Of a DNA stretch of 64,000 nt, positions 11,301 to 22,399 are shown in pieces (position 1 is the first letter of the stretch; each line of letters begins with the position of its first letter). Under the pieces are notes generated by a model, which saw only the letters and a list, made by a program, of their open reading frames with translations, made no database searches and was not told the DNA's origin. Source of the stretch: Sepiola atlantica (Eukaryota; Mollusca; Cephalopoda; Sepiida; Sepiolidae); contig OY744531.1 of NCBI GenBank assembly GCA_963556195.1, forward strand, positions 47,839,200 through 47,903,199, in the 5' to 3' direction. Made by a program: the position numbers and the translations under genes.

Positions 11301-12940
11301 TGAGCGGGATGAGTCAGAGCTTCAGTAAAAGCATTGAAAAATGCGTAGAGTTCGATAATTCACGGAATATGACTAAATGTTACTCCACAGTTCTTTCAAT
11401 AAATATTCTATAATATTTCTTTACCTTAAACTCTGAGTCCTGTTATCAGAATTATGCAAAGAAAGATTAACCGATCAAAATGTACTGAATGTCCACCTTA
11501 TCAACGTAAATAGGCTTGAATATAGGACTTTAAGATGGAATAACGAATGTGATCTATTTATGACAGAAAAACTGTCACTAGTGTAAACCGACGCACATTT
11601 GGCGCTATTTATAAAACGGTGAGCAATAGCTGATCCGAAAATGTTGACTAAATTATTTAAATTATTTAATCGGCCCTGGCGTATTGAAGGAGGATGTGTT
11701 GTTTTGTTGCACAGCCGTCCCGGAATGGGCCGTGGAAGTTCATGCTTTGTATACCCGTCCCGGAATGGGATGTGGTAGTTCTCGCCTAAAGAACTGGCCA
11801 TTTTAACACCAACAAGTATATGTTGCATACCTTTTAATTTCTCGTACCTTCTCTCTTTCCTCGTCGTGTGGATGGGTGCGTCGTTTAGTGGTTTAATTAT
11901 TTATTCGTTTCTGTACTGCCGTGAACATCGCTGTCCGTTGTGTCTGCAACAAAACCTTTATAACACAAAATTCACGAGTCAATCTATTACTTTGACTTGC
12001 TTATTTCAGGCGTTAGATTTCCGTCGGTCAAGGAGATGGTTCACCAATGCTAAGGGAGAGACAAAATTACTACTCTATCGTAGTTAATTCCTACCTTAAG
12101 TCCTTAGTTATTCGAGAAGGGGGAGTAGGAATCTGATGCCTGTATTCTCTTAGAGAAATAAATCCCCATTTTTCATTCGAAGACTACATAGAAGAAATCG
12201 TCTGTTCGGCTTGCTTCCAAAACCCAGACTCACTAAACCACGTTTCTCACACAAAAGCCCGTGACGTCACAAATCCCCCATGCGCAGGTGCACCTTGACC
12301 CTTGATCTGAGGTCTCGTCAATGTGGTGGCCCCGTCAACGTCTGTGAGCTCCGACTGTGAGCACCAGTTTATTTTGCACTCGACTGTACGGGTCCACCCG
12401 CACTAAATCGCGCAAGCCAAACCAAACGAACTTCCACCATACGCCCACTTCAAAATGCGTCCGGCCTCACAGGGCCATTATCCAGTCTTGATTCAAACTA
12501 TTGCACTGATCTTCCCACGTGTATGTCATCGCAACGATATTAAAATTGATAAAAATATTACTGATATGTTGAGGTGTCAGATATTATTGTGTACGAAGTT
12601 TAAGAGTAATATTTATTTTTAATACAAGACTGTGGCTTCTTTACTCAAATTACATATATAGCTCAGATTGTAATAAGTCCTATCAAATATTATGTTTCCT
12701 TAAATCATGTACAGCTAAGTGAATGTCTATTTTAAATATTTCCTAACAGTGCTCAACTTTTACTTTCTCATAGACGGCGTTAATATTGCGATGTATGAAT
12801 TAATATTAAATCATATTTACTTACAGACTAGCTTTTTACTCTCATCAGTGTAGGGGAGTGATTATTTCAGACGGTCACAAGGTGGGAACCCTGTTCACCG
12901 AGCCACCTTTGACTCCGCCCGCTTTCACTGTATCTTCCCG
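11300..12940. other. No gene identified; short direct repeat at 11715-11785
   Basis: A minus-strand frame of 117 codons (11475-11828) and a plus-strand frame of 73 codons (11866-12087) have no recognised motif. The phrase 'cgtcccggaatggg..gtgg' occurs twice about 50 bp apart (about 11717 and 11766), as in a decayed repeat. From 12240 to 12490 the sequence is distinctly more GC-rich than its surroundings, but I could not assign it. Confidence 0.35.
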
Positions 12941-12943
12941 GTC

Positions 12944-12950
12944 ATATATT

Positions 12951-13020
<70 letters not shown>

Positions 13021-13150
13021 TTATATATATATGTATATATATACATATATATATACATATATATATGTATATATATACATATATATATACATATATATAT
13101 ATATATATTTATATATATACATATATATACATATATATATTTATATATAT

Positions 13151-13197
<47 letters not shown>
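12944..13197. repeat. Long TA-rich array with TATAC/TATAT variants
   Basis: About 250 bp of TA repeat with regularly spaced variant units such as 'tacata' and 'tttata'. Apparent Ile-Tyr repeat proteins on both strands are translations of the repeat. Confidence 0.95.
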
Positions 13198-13200
<3 letters not shown>

Positions 13201-13637
13201 GTATTTCAAATTGTTGTACAATCATATACATAATTAGGCTACACATTGGAAGACATGTTTCAGTTCTAACTTCAAACTAGCTAAATTAGTTAATAAACAT
13301 TCTTTGTATGACGGCGAAGATAGAAAAAATAGAGTGTGTTTTTCTACATCCGCTTACTTACAACGAAAGCAGCTTCATGAAGTTCAGCTGATATGCAAAT
13401 GTGTGGCAAAAATGTGTTTGTATGAATAACAATGTTCTTACAAGTAACAGGCTAAATTAATTTTGGAGCACTATTATATCAACACAATAACAATTATTTG
13501 GATATTTCGTTTCTGTGAATACTAACTCTATCTGGATTACTATATATATATATATGCGATAAAGAAACGTTCATGTTTAATTTCCACAAAAATTCAACAT
13601 GATGATTTCCTACAGGATTGAAATATGGTAATAAAAT

Positions 13638-13640
<3 letters not shown>

Positions 13641-13705
<65 letters not shown>

Positions 13706-13714
13706 GTGTGTGTG
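13641..13714. repeat. Compound (TA)n(TG)n microsatellite
   Basis: A TA run of about 48 bp followed by a TG run of about 22 bp. Confidence 0.95.
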
Positions 13715-13847
13715 GGCGGTATGTAGAAAGGTTTTCCTAATCAACTTTACAAACTCTTTTTTCCATTATTTAAAATGTGTTCTACTTAGCAAATATAGGT
13801 AGAAATTATTTTTAAAATGAAATGTTGCCAGATTCTTCGTATTTCTC

Positions 13848-13879
13848 ATATATATATAAATATATATATATACATATAC

Positions 13880-13927
<48 letters not shown>

Positions 13928-13970
13928 ATGCATATTCATTAATGTTTACGTACATATTACATATATAAAG

Positions 13971-14027
<57 letters not shown>
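13848..14027. repeat. TA-rich array cluster
   Basis: Two TA-rich blocks (13848-13930 with variants; 13973-14027 nearly pure) are separated by about 40 bp. Confidence 0.9.
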
Positions 14028-14028
<1 letters not shown>

Positions 14029-14287
14029 GAATGATATGTTACATTTTTGGAATCTATCAATTTTCATAGTGACATTAATTCATGAATTTATTTGTAAGTT
14101 GTATTTTATATATTTGAAATGCATTTTTTTTATTGTTAAATTTATAGTTTCTATTGTCTTTTTGCTATATACGATTATGTTGTCGGAAACAGACACATTT
14201 CTTTGCATGTATATTATAATATTTGCATATATAAATATAATGATGGATATACATTAACATTCTTATATATCACACGACTAAAGTACA

Positions 14288-14291
<4 letters not shown>

Positions 14292-14337
<46 letters not shown>
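14292..14337. repeat. (TA)n microsatellite
   Basis: Pure TA run of about 46 bp. Confidence 0.95.
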
Positions 14338-14339
<2 letters not shown>

Positions 14340-14600
14340 ATCCACATGAATTGTTTCCTTGTATCACAGCTCTTTACTGTGGCCTTAGTCGCCATACAAA
14401 TCTAGTTTTACCGTGAACGAGTCTTACTATTCAGCCGCAGCCAGTTACCATGAGTAACCGAAATGTAATTAGTATATAGATAGTTTACTACCAGAGAGTA
14501 CTTCTTTTATTTGTCTTATCGCTAATGGTAGTTTGAAAATTTACTTACCGCAGTTCTCAACCTAACAGGTTAAATATAAATGTCTGACTGTGTCATTCGA

Positions 14601-15050
14601 CTAAATCTGAAATCGAAATTTCGACCGGTGTTAACGGATAAAATGTCCCCATTATATTTTTTCTGTTTTCCATTTTGCAAATAACCATTTGTTTTCGACA
14701 ATTTGTTTGATTACTAAAAAATAATAAAATCAAACTACTTTTAATAATCGAAATTAAAAAATTCATTGAAAATGTTTATTAAATAGTTTAATGATTAATT
14801 ATTAACAAAATATGATTATATGATTATATTACAAAGTAAAAATAATTATCAACATTAATAAAACTAAATTGTTTTATAATTTTAATTTAAAAGGTATATT
14901 TTGAAAATATTTATTAAAGTGGTTTATGATTATTATTAATAAATTCTTGAAAACAAATTATTATTTATAGAAAAAACAAATCCGACCGAAAATATAATGG
15001 GGATTTTATTTTTTGTTAACACTAGGGGAAATTTCTGGTTTCAGACTAAG
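14601..15050. mobile_element. 450-bp MITE-like element with imperfect terminal inverted repeats
   Basis: The left end begins 'ctaaatctgaaatcgaaatt' and the right end, read inward on the minus strand, begins 'cttagtctgaaaccagaaat'. The match continues inward through 'gtgttaac' and 'ccccattatatttt', so the arms extend for about 60-70 bp with small indels. The interior is very AT-rich with no transposase. I could not find a clear target-site duplication. This is probably a non-autonomous DNA transposon; the superfamily is unknown. Confidence 0.55.
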
Positions 15051-15506
15051 CCGCCATAATACGGTGTGAAATTATTATTTAACCATTTCATATATTTATT
15101 ATGATTTATCTGATCAAATATCGTGAGCACGTGTATAATAATGAATAAGCGTGGTTTTTAAGTCTTTTTAATAAATTTTGTTAAATGATTAATAATTTAT
15201 TTAAATAAAATTATAGAAAATATTTAAGTCTCAAAATCCTTTTTTTGAATAGGAAATTGGTTAATAAACGGCATTTACTTCCAGCTCTCAGCTACCTTTA
15301 CTATTTCTAAATTATCTTACGTTTGCGTATTTCTACGAATAATTGTGATTTGTAAAATCACAAAGAAATAAACATCGATTAATTAATATTTATTCAAAAT
15401 AGTTAATTGAGTATATGTAAATAAAAATAGAATTTTCGAAATAGTATCCAAAAAAATAATTAGATATAAATCGGCAATAACTGCGCCTGTGAACCTTAAC
15501 CCATCA

Positions 15507-15560
15507 TCTCTATCTATATAAAGTTAGGTATGTGTATGTGTTTATGTATTTGTATGTACA
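15507..15560 (+). mobile_element. Candidate Helitron 5' terminus
   Basis: An A followed by 'TCTCTATCTATATAAAG' and then a run of 'tgtatgtg'-type units closely resembles the 5' end of the Helitron that begins at 42035 (TCTCTTATATAAAGG followed by tgtatg repeats). The A immediately before TC fits insertion between A and T. No matching hairpin plus CTAG end is visible downstream, so the extent of the element is undefined. Confidence 0.35.
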
Positions 15561-16330
15561 GGATCAAATCTTAAATTAATCAACTGATCAATATAAATTT
15601 TTGAACAGGGCTGTTAGGCGTAAAGGTGTTTTATATGGACTATATTTTAATTAATTTACTTGATATTAAAGGGTCAAACATGTTAAAGGTTGAAACATTT
15701 CGAGACAGTTTAGATACCTCCGATATTTGTAAAATGTTTACGATAGGTATAAGACATCAATTAATATATATTCCCCCAAATGTATGTCTCCTTGGTGTAT
15801 TTTAAAGAGTGTTCAGGGGGCCTAATATAGCCACAACCGCCAATTTGAAATCTGAAATATTTCAGATTTGCACTAAATTTGATTCATAGTCAGTAGACAC
15901 CAATTAAGAAATGTTCTCTTAATTAATTTTTTTAAGACTTCTTTCAGAAATGTTAGACATTTTGTATAATAATATTCATGCAATGTATTTTAAACCAATA
16001 TCTGAATAAGAATTAAAACATAAGGTCTAGTAGCATTATACTTTAATTTTAATCTTCGTAAGGGGAACAAAATTCATGTTAAACGATTCTGTTCGGGAAT
16101 TAATTAATATTATCCTAGTTATTGATAAATTTAAGAGATAAAAATACTCGAAAGTATTCATGTGATTTAAATTTCAAGATTTCAGGAGACGTCCGACTGA
16201 TTAAATCGCAAAACCGATTTTTAAATTTAAAAAAATATTATATTAGTAAATAAAAAAATAGCAAAAACAAAAGAGATCAATAAGCGACTCAAAAATGAAA
16301 GTAAAAACTTCCCGATAATGCAGGAAACTA
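15560..16330. other. AT-rich sequence, no gene seen
   Basis: No coding or RNA signature was found. This could be the body of the element whose 5' end is proposed at 15507, but nothing independent supports that. Confidence 0.35.
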
Positions 16331-16336
16331 CTGCGA

Positions 16337-16337
<1 letters not shown>

Positions 16338-16427
<90 letters not shown>
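16338..16427. repeat. Compound (TA)n(GA)n microsatellite
   Basis: A TA run of about 60 bp followed by a GA run of about 28 bp, the same arrangement as at 7145-7229. Confidence 0.95.
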
Positions 16428-16429
<2 letters not shown>

Positions 16430-16430
<1 letters not shown>

Positions 16431-17187
16431 AAATAGAATAAATCTGAAACTAAAAGTAAGCTTTTAGTAAATAGAACCTATAGTGAAATGGATTAAGCTC
16501 AATATTCGAGATAGAGCAATTATAAAGATAGATGAACGAAGATTGATAAACATGTACGAATATATAGATTTATTTCAACCCCCACTCTCCCTATTCCCTT
16601 CCAGCAGCAGCCATGGCTATTTCAACTAACCCTCCCACCTTCGGCCTTACCTTCCTACTTTCCAACCCACCTCCTAATTTGACCTTGTTTTTAACTTAAG
16701 GACTTCTTTTCAGAACTGCCCATGTATTCCACTGCTAATCTCATTCGTTTACGATTCTAACTCGGCCCAGGAAGTATTGTTTAAAATGGCCCGATTTCTT
16801 CATTTTAATTCCGTTTAAGTGCGCTCTATCTATGATTTGAACTCAACATCTCACTATTGGATTTGCTTCATACTTGAGCACTTTCCTATGCTGCCTTCAC
16901 GAAACTTTTTCTTCTCCATCTAAATTTCCTTCAATTGGACACCTTATCAACGGACAATTACCATCTGGACAAACCCCATATCTTTTTTACACGAACTTTT
17001 TTCCCCCTCCATTTTCTTAATAATATTTGTTCAAAGTAAATTTCGCGTCCAACAAAATTGTAGGATACATTCCAGAGGTAACATGTTTTAATCAATGAAC
17101 CGGGCGGGTGAAAAAAATAGAAAATTGCTAGAATTTTAGCAATTTTCTTTTTTTCCACCCATCCGTTTGATTGATTAAAAATGTTTC

Positions 17188-17190
<3 letters not shown>
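16430..17190. other. No gene seen; local inverted repeat at 17083-17190
   Basis: Around 17090 and 17175 the phrases 'ttttaatcaatgaac.gg' and 'cgtttgattgattaaaa' are inverted copies, and 'gaaaattgctagaattttagcaattttc' at 17120-17147 is a near-perfect hairpin between them. This may be a small fold-back element. No coding signal was found. Confidence 0.35.

Positions 17191-17192
<2 letters not shown>

Positions 17193-17227
<35 letters not shown>
17193..17227. repeat. (TA)n microsatellite
   Basis: Pure TA run of about 34 bp directly after the hairpin-bearing segment. Confidence 0.95.
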
Positions 17228-17229
<2 letters not shown>

Positions 17230-17539
17230 ACAGTGAGGCGAGACTAACGATAAGCGATGTATCGCTAAATAATAATCTATATAAATCTCAATCTGTTGAA
17301 TAGAGCAATCAATTCGTGAGATGAAATATGAGTATAACAGTTGTATAGATTCAATAGTTATTACGATATCAGAAGTTTAAAAGAAGGAATTTTTTTATCC
17401 TGAACCCATGGATATTCAAAGACAAACACGATTCATCAGAGGATTAAACTCAGTCATGTAACTGTAAATATTACCGGTAACATTTAACTTGGAAAATTCA
17501 TATACATATATACAAAACCAAAAGACAAACACTTTTGGC

Positions 17540-18150
17540 TGAGAGGAAATATTGGAATTATTATTAAGCGCAGTGAATTCTAAGTGCGCTGTAATTGGAT
17601 AAAAATCAGCCAATCACATACCACTGTTTCAATCTATGCAGAAAACCCAGGATATCGCTGCCGTCAAAATCATTTCTCCTCTGTTGCGGCTGGTGCGAGC
17701 GGGCACATGCTTTTTAGCGTATATAATACGCACGAGGCCATAATGAATAGGCCATCCGGTTTTTACAGCAGTCGGCTATCCCACCCCTAGCCGGGGGCCC
17801 TAAAGCTGATAAGACAGAAGCCATGCGGGCTAATTAAGTCTAGTGTGTATGCAGTGTCCATTAGTGCGAAAGAAGCCATCTTGATGTTCTGAACTATTCT
17901 TCACAGCCTTGTCTCCAGAAAGAATCCTGTTACAAGACATCTGGACTTTTCAGTGAGTCCGCAACGGCACTTCTTTTGCAAGCAACATTCTCTTTAATTC
18001 TTCTCTTTCTTATCCATATAAATATCCTTTCGTTATCTACCAACGTTTTTTATTATCTCTGTTCTTGTATAGTCACGTTTATATGCCACCAACCTTTCTT
18101 TCAGCGGACTACAATCTTCGTCCTACATTTTAACGGAAAAAATCCCAACA
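17540..18150 (+). repeat. 5' LTR of BEL/Pao retrotransposon
   Basis: This about 611-bp segment is repeated in direct orientation at 23154-23729. It begins TGAGAGGAAATATT and ends AATCCCAACA, giving TG...CA termini. A TATA-box-like 'gtatataata' lies at 17719-17728, inside a segment of about 65 bp that the 3' LTR lacks. The left edge could be a few bases further left, because the two copies share 'ttttg' just upstream. I found no target-site duplication between 17535-17539 and 23730-23734. LTR divergence by eye is roughly one mismatch per 8-10 bp, so the insertion is old. Confidence 0.85.
17714..17730 (+). promoter_or_regulatory. TATA-box-like element in the 5' LTR
   Basis: The sequence 'gcgtatataatacgc' is a strong TATA match within the LTR and is itself a short palindrome. 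It lies where an LTR promoter would be expected. It is absent from the 3' LTR. Confidence 0.45.
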
Positions 18151-18479
18151 TTTTGCAAAAGAAGTAATGTGTTTACTGTTGGCATTATGAAGATAACTTT
18201 TCTTTAAATTTTGCGAGCGTAAGCTCGTTCGCATCTTGCAAGTTTAAATTCTGGGATGAAGTAGAAAACTATAAGGCTTGACTTGAAAGAGATGATTTGT
18301 TGTTTGCTTAACAACTAGCTTTGCCTTTTTTCGTATTTTTTGTTTTCCCTTTGGTGTTTGTGATGTATTTATCCAATGGCTTTCGCTCCTTGTTTTAAGC
18401 CTGTTTCTTTACATTTTTAAAGTTACGAACAGTGGTATCCGGTCGCCCTGTGTAAACGTAAAAGAGTCCCCTAGTAGAA

Positions 18480-18815
18480 GTGTTCCCTTTTCCTTACTGT
18501 GGCATTATGACTGACTTTAAAGATTTAAAAGGGGTTAAATCATTGTTGTTCTTGCGAGAATGCCTTAAAAGGAAAATCACCTCCGTATTATATATTATGC
18601 TACGTGAGGATTCCCTTAACAGCTCTTATTTCGTAAGACAGCAAGATGTGATAAGCAAATGGATGTCGGACTTGGATTCAGCAAACTATAAGATAAGCGA
18701 AATTTGCTATAAAGCAGATACTGTCTTAGAAAACAGTGGTTTGCTTGAATGTATTTCTTATGTGTCTAAAAAAATTTCTGATATCGAAAATATGATATCG
18801 GCCCCTTCTCCCTAA
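18480..18815 (+). pseudogene. BEL/Pao gag N-terminal region
   Basis: A 111-codon frame starts M-F-P-F; the conserved start may be the internal Met of M-T-D-F-K-D-L-K. It is helical and charged, with no Cys motif, and ends at a TAA. Its position about 330 bp after the 5' LTR and before the zinc-knuckle region fits the N-terminal gag part of BEL/Pao elements, which is poorly conserved between families. The next ~480 bp (18816-19296) should encode the rest of gag but is interrupted by stops and a T homopolymer. Function as gag is inferred from position rather than from a strong motif. Confidence 0.5.
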
Positions 18816-19296
18816 ACCCCTATCTCTCCTGTTTAAAATGGTGCTACAGAACAACATATGTATACACACGTACCGAAAATACAATGATCGAAATTTTCTG
18901 GAGAAGAGTAAAGGACATTTGAGTTCAAGAATTGCTTGGTTCAATTTGAGAATTGTGTCACCTCGGTTAACTCCAAAAGCTATCTCTCTTGAAGGTTTTT
19001 TTTTTTAACTGGCTACGCCTCACAGTTAGTTTCTAACTTCTCTCCTGAGGACGACAACTATGACGTAGCCATTGAGTTGTTGAAAAAAAATTTTTAGACG
19101 TGCCTTTCATCATAGATGAACTATTTAGGCAGATATTGGACTATAGTCCGAAATATGATCCAGACCAGACAAATGTAAGGACATTTTTATCTGGTGTCAA
19201 TGCCGATTTATCGGAACTAAAATCCTCATTTGACTTGGATTTTTCAATGAAAACTCCCCCGGCTTTGTAGTTAATCAGCCATATATTTTTGCCAAA

Positions 19297-19884
19297 TTGC
19301 CTCCAATATTTCAGAAGGAAGTAATTGGGAGGTTTGACAATAACTATCCAAAAATCAATCAGATGTTTGATAGTTATAACGAGGTTATAAAAGCCTTACA
19401 GAGAACTAAACAACCCAAAAATAAGGAGAATGATACTACTCCTTACCGTCAAGATAAAGTTAAGTCACGGCAGGAATATTTTCATAAGAGCAATTTTTAT
19501 AAACCCAGTTCTTCTACATTGGAAAATTTTTCTACGGGGGCCAGAAAGTCTGTTAACCACTGTTAACTTTGTACCGTCAACGGACACCTCATGGGTCATT
19601 GTGTTAGGTACTCCTCCTATGAATCTAGGCGTTCTAGATGCAAAGAACTTGATCTGTGCCTTCTTTGTGCAGGCGACAATCAAAAAACGGATAGCTGCTC
19701 TGGCCCAAAAAATAATTTACCACATGCATGCAGATTCTGCAAATCAAGAGGGCATATAAGCCCTCTATGCAGACAGTATTTTAATAACAAAGGCAATTCT
19801 GTTTCCACACATATGTGCACGAACATTGACATACGGGAACATTTTACCGGAAGTGGACATTACAATCGTGAAAGGGAAACGTAA
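19297..19884 (+). pseudogene. BEL/Pao gag C-terminal region with zinc knuckles
   Basis: One frame, interrupted by a single TAA at 19564-19566, first encodes a Lys/Ser-rich linker and then Cys/His motifs. The stop lies inside the first knuckle: C-stop-L-C-x4-H-x4-C, so one residue of a C-x2-C-x4-H-x4-C motif is a nonsense codon. C-x2-C and Cys residues follow (C-K-E-L-D-L-C-L-L-C), and then a clean knuckle, C-R-F-C-K-S-R-G-H-I-S-P-L-C (C-x2-C-x4-H-x4-C). This triple arrangement just before the protease is characteristic of BEL/Pao polyproteins, where it is thought to bind genomic RNA in the particle. A frameshift near 19835 separates it from the following pol frame. Confidence 0.75.
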
Positions 19885-20571
19885 ATATAAACTCAACTGC
19901 CTTTTCCCTATTGATCCGTCGGTTAACATTAAGAGGGGCTTATTATCCCAAATAGGAAGGGTGATCGATCCCCTATCCTTGTGTTTGCCTGTTACAATCA
20001 GAGGTAAAATGCTCTTGAGAGACTTGCGGTCTCAAAAATTAGATTGGGATGATGCTGTGTCGGAAGAATTTGTGACCTTATGGTCTGCCGTATCACGTGA
20101 TATGTCCCAACTTGACTCATTGCGGTTCTCCAGATTTGTAGTCAGTGAGGACTGTCCTGCTGATGTATATATATTTTGCGATGCCTCCAATGGAGCTTAC
20201 GGGTTTACAGTGTATAGCATACAAGGTGGGGAGTCCCACCTAGTGTTTTCAAAAGCTAAGGTGGCTCCTATGAAACCTAAAAGCTTACACACACTTGACC
20301 TGTTGGTTGTGTTCCTGGCCATCAAGTGTTTACCCCCCTTTCTAAGGCTTACTCCAGAATTAAGATTGGGGATGCTGTGGTATCAGTGGATACGCAGGTT
20401 GTGTTGTCATGGCTCCTGTCTGACAACATTAAATCCAAGAATCTGTTTGTAAGAAACAGACTCAAGGATATCAAACAAATGATAGAACTAAAAGAAAAGA
20501 AATCCTTATCTGTAAAATTCAGATATGTTCCTACAGAATACTACCCTGCCGATTGGCTCACAAGGGGGTAA
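19826..20571 (+). pseudogene. BEL/Pao pol remnant: RT-connection and RNase H, with protease and RT core deleted
   Basis: The frame begins with the lead-in to the aspartic protease (N-I-L-P-E-V-D-I-T-I-V-K-G). After about 28 codons it jumps at about 19905-19915 into the segment that normally follows the RT fingers/palm: K-R-G-L-L-S-Q-I-G-R-V-I-D-P-L, then P-V-T-I-R-G-K-M-L-L and L-D-W-D-D. The protease D-[ST]-G motif and the RT core with its Y-V-D-D box are both absent. RNase H follows: I-F-C-D-A-S-N-G-A-Y-G at about 20170-20202 holds the first catalytic Asp. The usual R-L-E-L block reads T-L-D-L-L, so the Glu is not conserved. V-D-T-Q-V-V-L-S-W-L supplies the later Asp after a frameshift near 20330. 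A second frameshift near 20560 leads to the integrase frame. This element could not copy itself without help. Confidence 0.8.
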
Positions 20572-21900
20572 CTTTGGAAAAACTCAAACAGGACTTAAAC
20601 TGTTGGACGCGGAGGCCTGAATGGTTCAGTAAAAGTCCTATACAATGGCCGTCCAGTGAACTTCTATGCCTAAGTCCACAAAATAAGTCCATTGTTCAGT
20701 CCACTTCATTGAATTACACTGTAACCAAAGTTGAACCTCAACCCGTCATACCGTTTAATAAATATTCTGATTTTAATAAATTGATTAAGGTTACCGCCAA
20801 TATATTTAGGATCGGTAATAAGCTAAACCACTTAAATCAGGACCCTAACGATGATGCCAAAATTTATTTGCTTAAAGTAATGCAACAACAAAGCTTTCCT
20901 GCAAAATTTGCTTACCTTCAATCTCCCCAAGGTAAATAGGTACCTGAACTGGTAAAGAACTTGAATATATTGATAGATCAAAAAGAGATAATCATGACCA
21001 AGGGTAGAATGGGTAGAACCACTACCTATTACTATGAGGTTATAACCCCCGTTCTATTGGCTAAGGATCATGATTTGACTGTACTTATTGTTGTGGAATA
21101 CCACAAAAGATGTAAACATCTAGGCATTCAGTCAACAATGAACAAAATCCGCTTTTCAGGATTTTGAATACCAAGGGAAAGACAGGCCGTCAAAAAGGTT
21201 GTTTTTAGGTGCGTCTTGTGCCAAAAGTTTAATAACTTAGCGTTTAAGTATCCTAAGGTTACCAATCTGCCCAAACACCGCGTCAATCTCATTAAACCAT
21301 TCTTACACACTGGAATTGACTACACTGGACATGTTTGAATAAAGGGTGATCAAGGTGTTACTAAGATGTATATGGTCATATTTACTTGTCTCAACATTAG
21401 AGCAGTACATATAGAGGTGGATAAAGACATGGGTACCCACCCATTTATTCTGGCTCTGATCAGATTCACGAATATACATGGAATTCCATCTCATATTTAC
21501 AGCGACAATGCCAAATCATTTATAGCAGGCTGTAATCTTATGGAGGAGGCCTTTGCCTCCTCAGAGTTCAGTGAACACTTCTAGGTGTATAATATCAAGC
21601 ATACTAGAATACCGTTATATGCTGCTTGGGATGAGAATACATGGGAACGCATGATCAGAACTATGAAATCATGTTTGTATAAAACGATTGGTTGTATCCG
21701 AATTAGTTATTTCGACTTCCTCACTGTAATCTCGGATGTTCAGAGTGCCATAAACCAAAGACCTCTCACTTATAGATGTTCTTCGCATGTATGCCTTGAA
21801 GTAATTACTCCCAATTGCTTCCTTCGTCCTAATGCGAACACTGAAGCTGGATGATCCGGATGTTTGGAAATCCAACCCTCCTTCAAGATGAATGTAATCA
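20553..21900 (+). pseudogene. BEL/Pao integrase, interrupted by nonsense codons
   Basis: A single frame carries the integrase region, with in-frame stops near 20937, 21165, 21338, 21582 and 21852. The zinc-binding part shows H-K-R-C-K-H-L-G-I (H-x3-4-H) and later C-V-L-C. The catalytic core shows G-I-D-Y-T-G (first Asp, about 21313), Y-S-D-N-A-K-S-F (second Asp, about 21500) and W-E-R-M-I-R-T-M (Glu, about 21642), the D,D-E triad used for strand transfer. A-I-N-Q-R-P-L-T-Y follows, as usual in BEL/Pao. At least two stops (F-stop-I-P-R, G-H-V-stop-I-K-G) fall where the family normally has Trp, consistent with TGG to TGA mutation. All three triad residues survive although the frame is dead. Confidence 0.85.
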
Positions 21901-21906
21901 AATCCA

Positions 21907-22395
21907 TTGAAGTTCGTGACTCTATGTGGTCCAGCATCTCGCGAGCTTTGGTACCAGGATTATCTACTCAGTTTGAGGGAACAGTGTAGAGATTTGCACG
22001 AGGTTAATTTTCAGAAGAAAATTAGTATTGATGATGTTGTTCTAGTGAAGAACCCTGCTAAAACTAGGCCATTTTGGCTCCTGGGAAGAGTTCTGGAGTT
22101 AATAGTGGGTGATGATGGCAAAGTTAGTTCTGTAAGGGTGTAAAGAGGTGACGGCTCTGTTCAGATTCATTCCATTAAGTAGTTGTATCCACTGGAGCTG
22201 TCATTAACACATGCTCACCACCTAAATACTGGGCATAGCTCAGATGCACCTGGTGAGGGGGGAGCTAATACGTCTGAGTCAATGAAAATTGCAGATCCAG
22301 ACACTACTGCTAACCACACTTCACAACGCCCTAGGCGAAACAGAGTAATCAAGGGAAAAGGAAACTCTCGGGACGACTCTTACATATATTACTAA
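21907..22395 (+). pseudogene. BEL/Pao C-terminal domain (DUF5641-like) and tail
   Basis: A plus-one frame relative to the integrase encodes L-H-E-V-N-F, then I-D-D-V-V-L-V-K and R-P-F-W-L-L-G-R-V-L-E-L, the conserved pattern of the domain after integrase in BEL/Pao elements (usually G-D-x-V-L-V-x-[DE], W-x-x-G-R-[IV]). It stops at 22141-22143. A further frame (22183-22395) reads L-Y-P-L-E-L and then a low-complexity, charged tail. The order and spacing from the integrase support assignment despite the frameshift near 21930. The function of this domain is not well established. Confidence 0.7.
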
Positions 22396-22399
22396 ATTA

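Noticed and set aside
11475..11828. 117-codon minus-strand frame as a gene
   Set aside because: No recognisable motif, no splice or promoter context, and a short direct repeat inside it suggests repeat-derived DNA.
12858..13280. Ile-Tyr repeat 'proteins' in TA arrays here and at other TA runs
   Set aside because: Direct translation of TA dinucleotide repeats; no start context or conserved flank.
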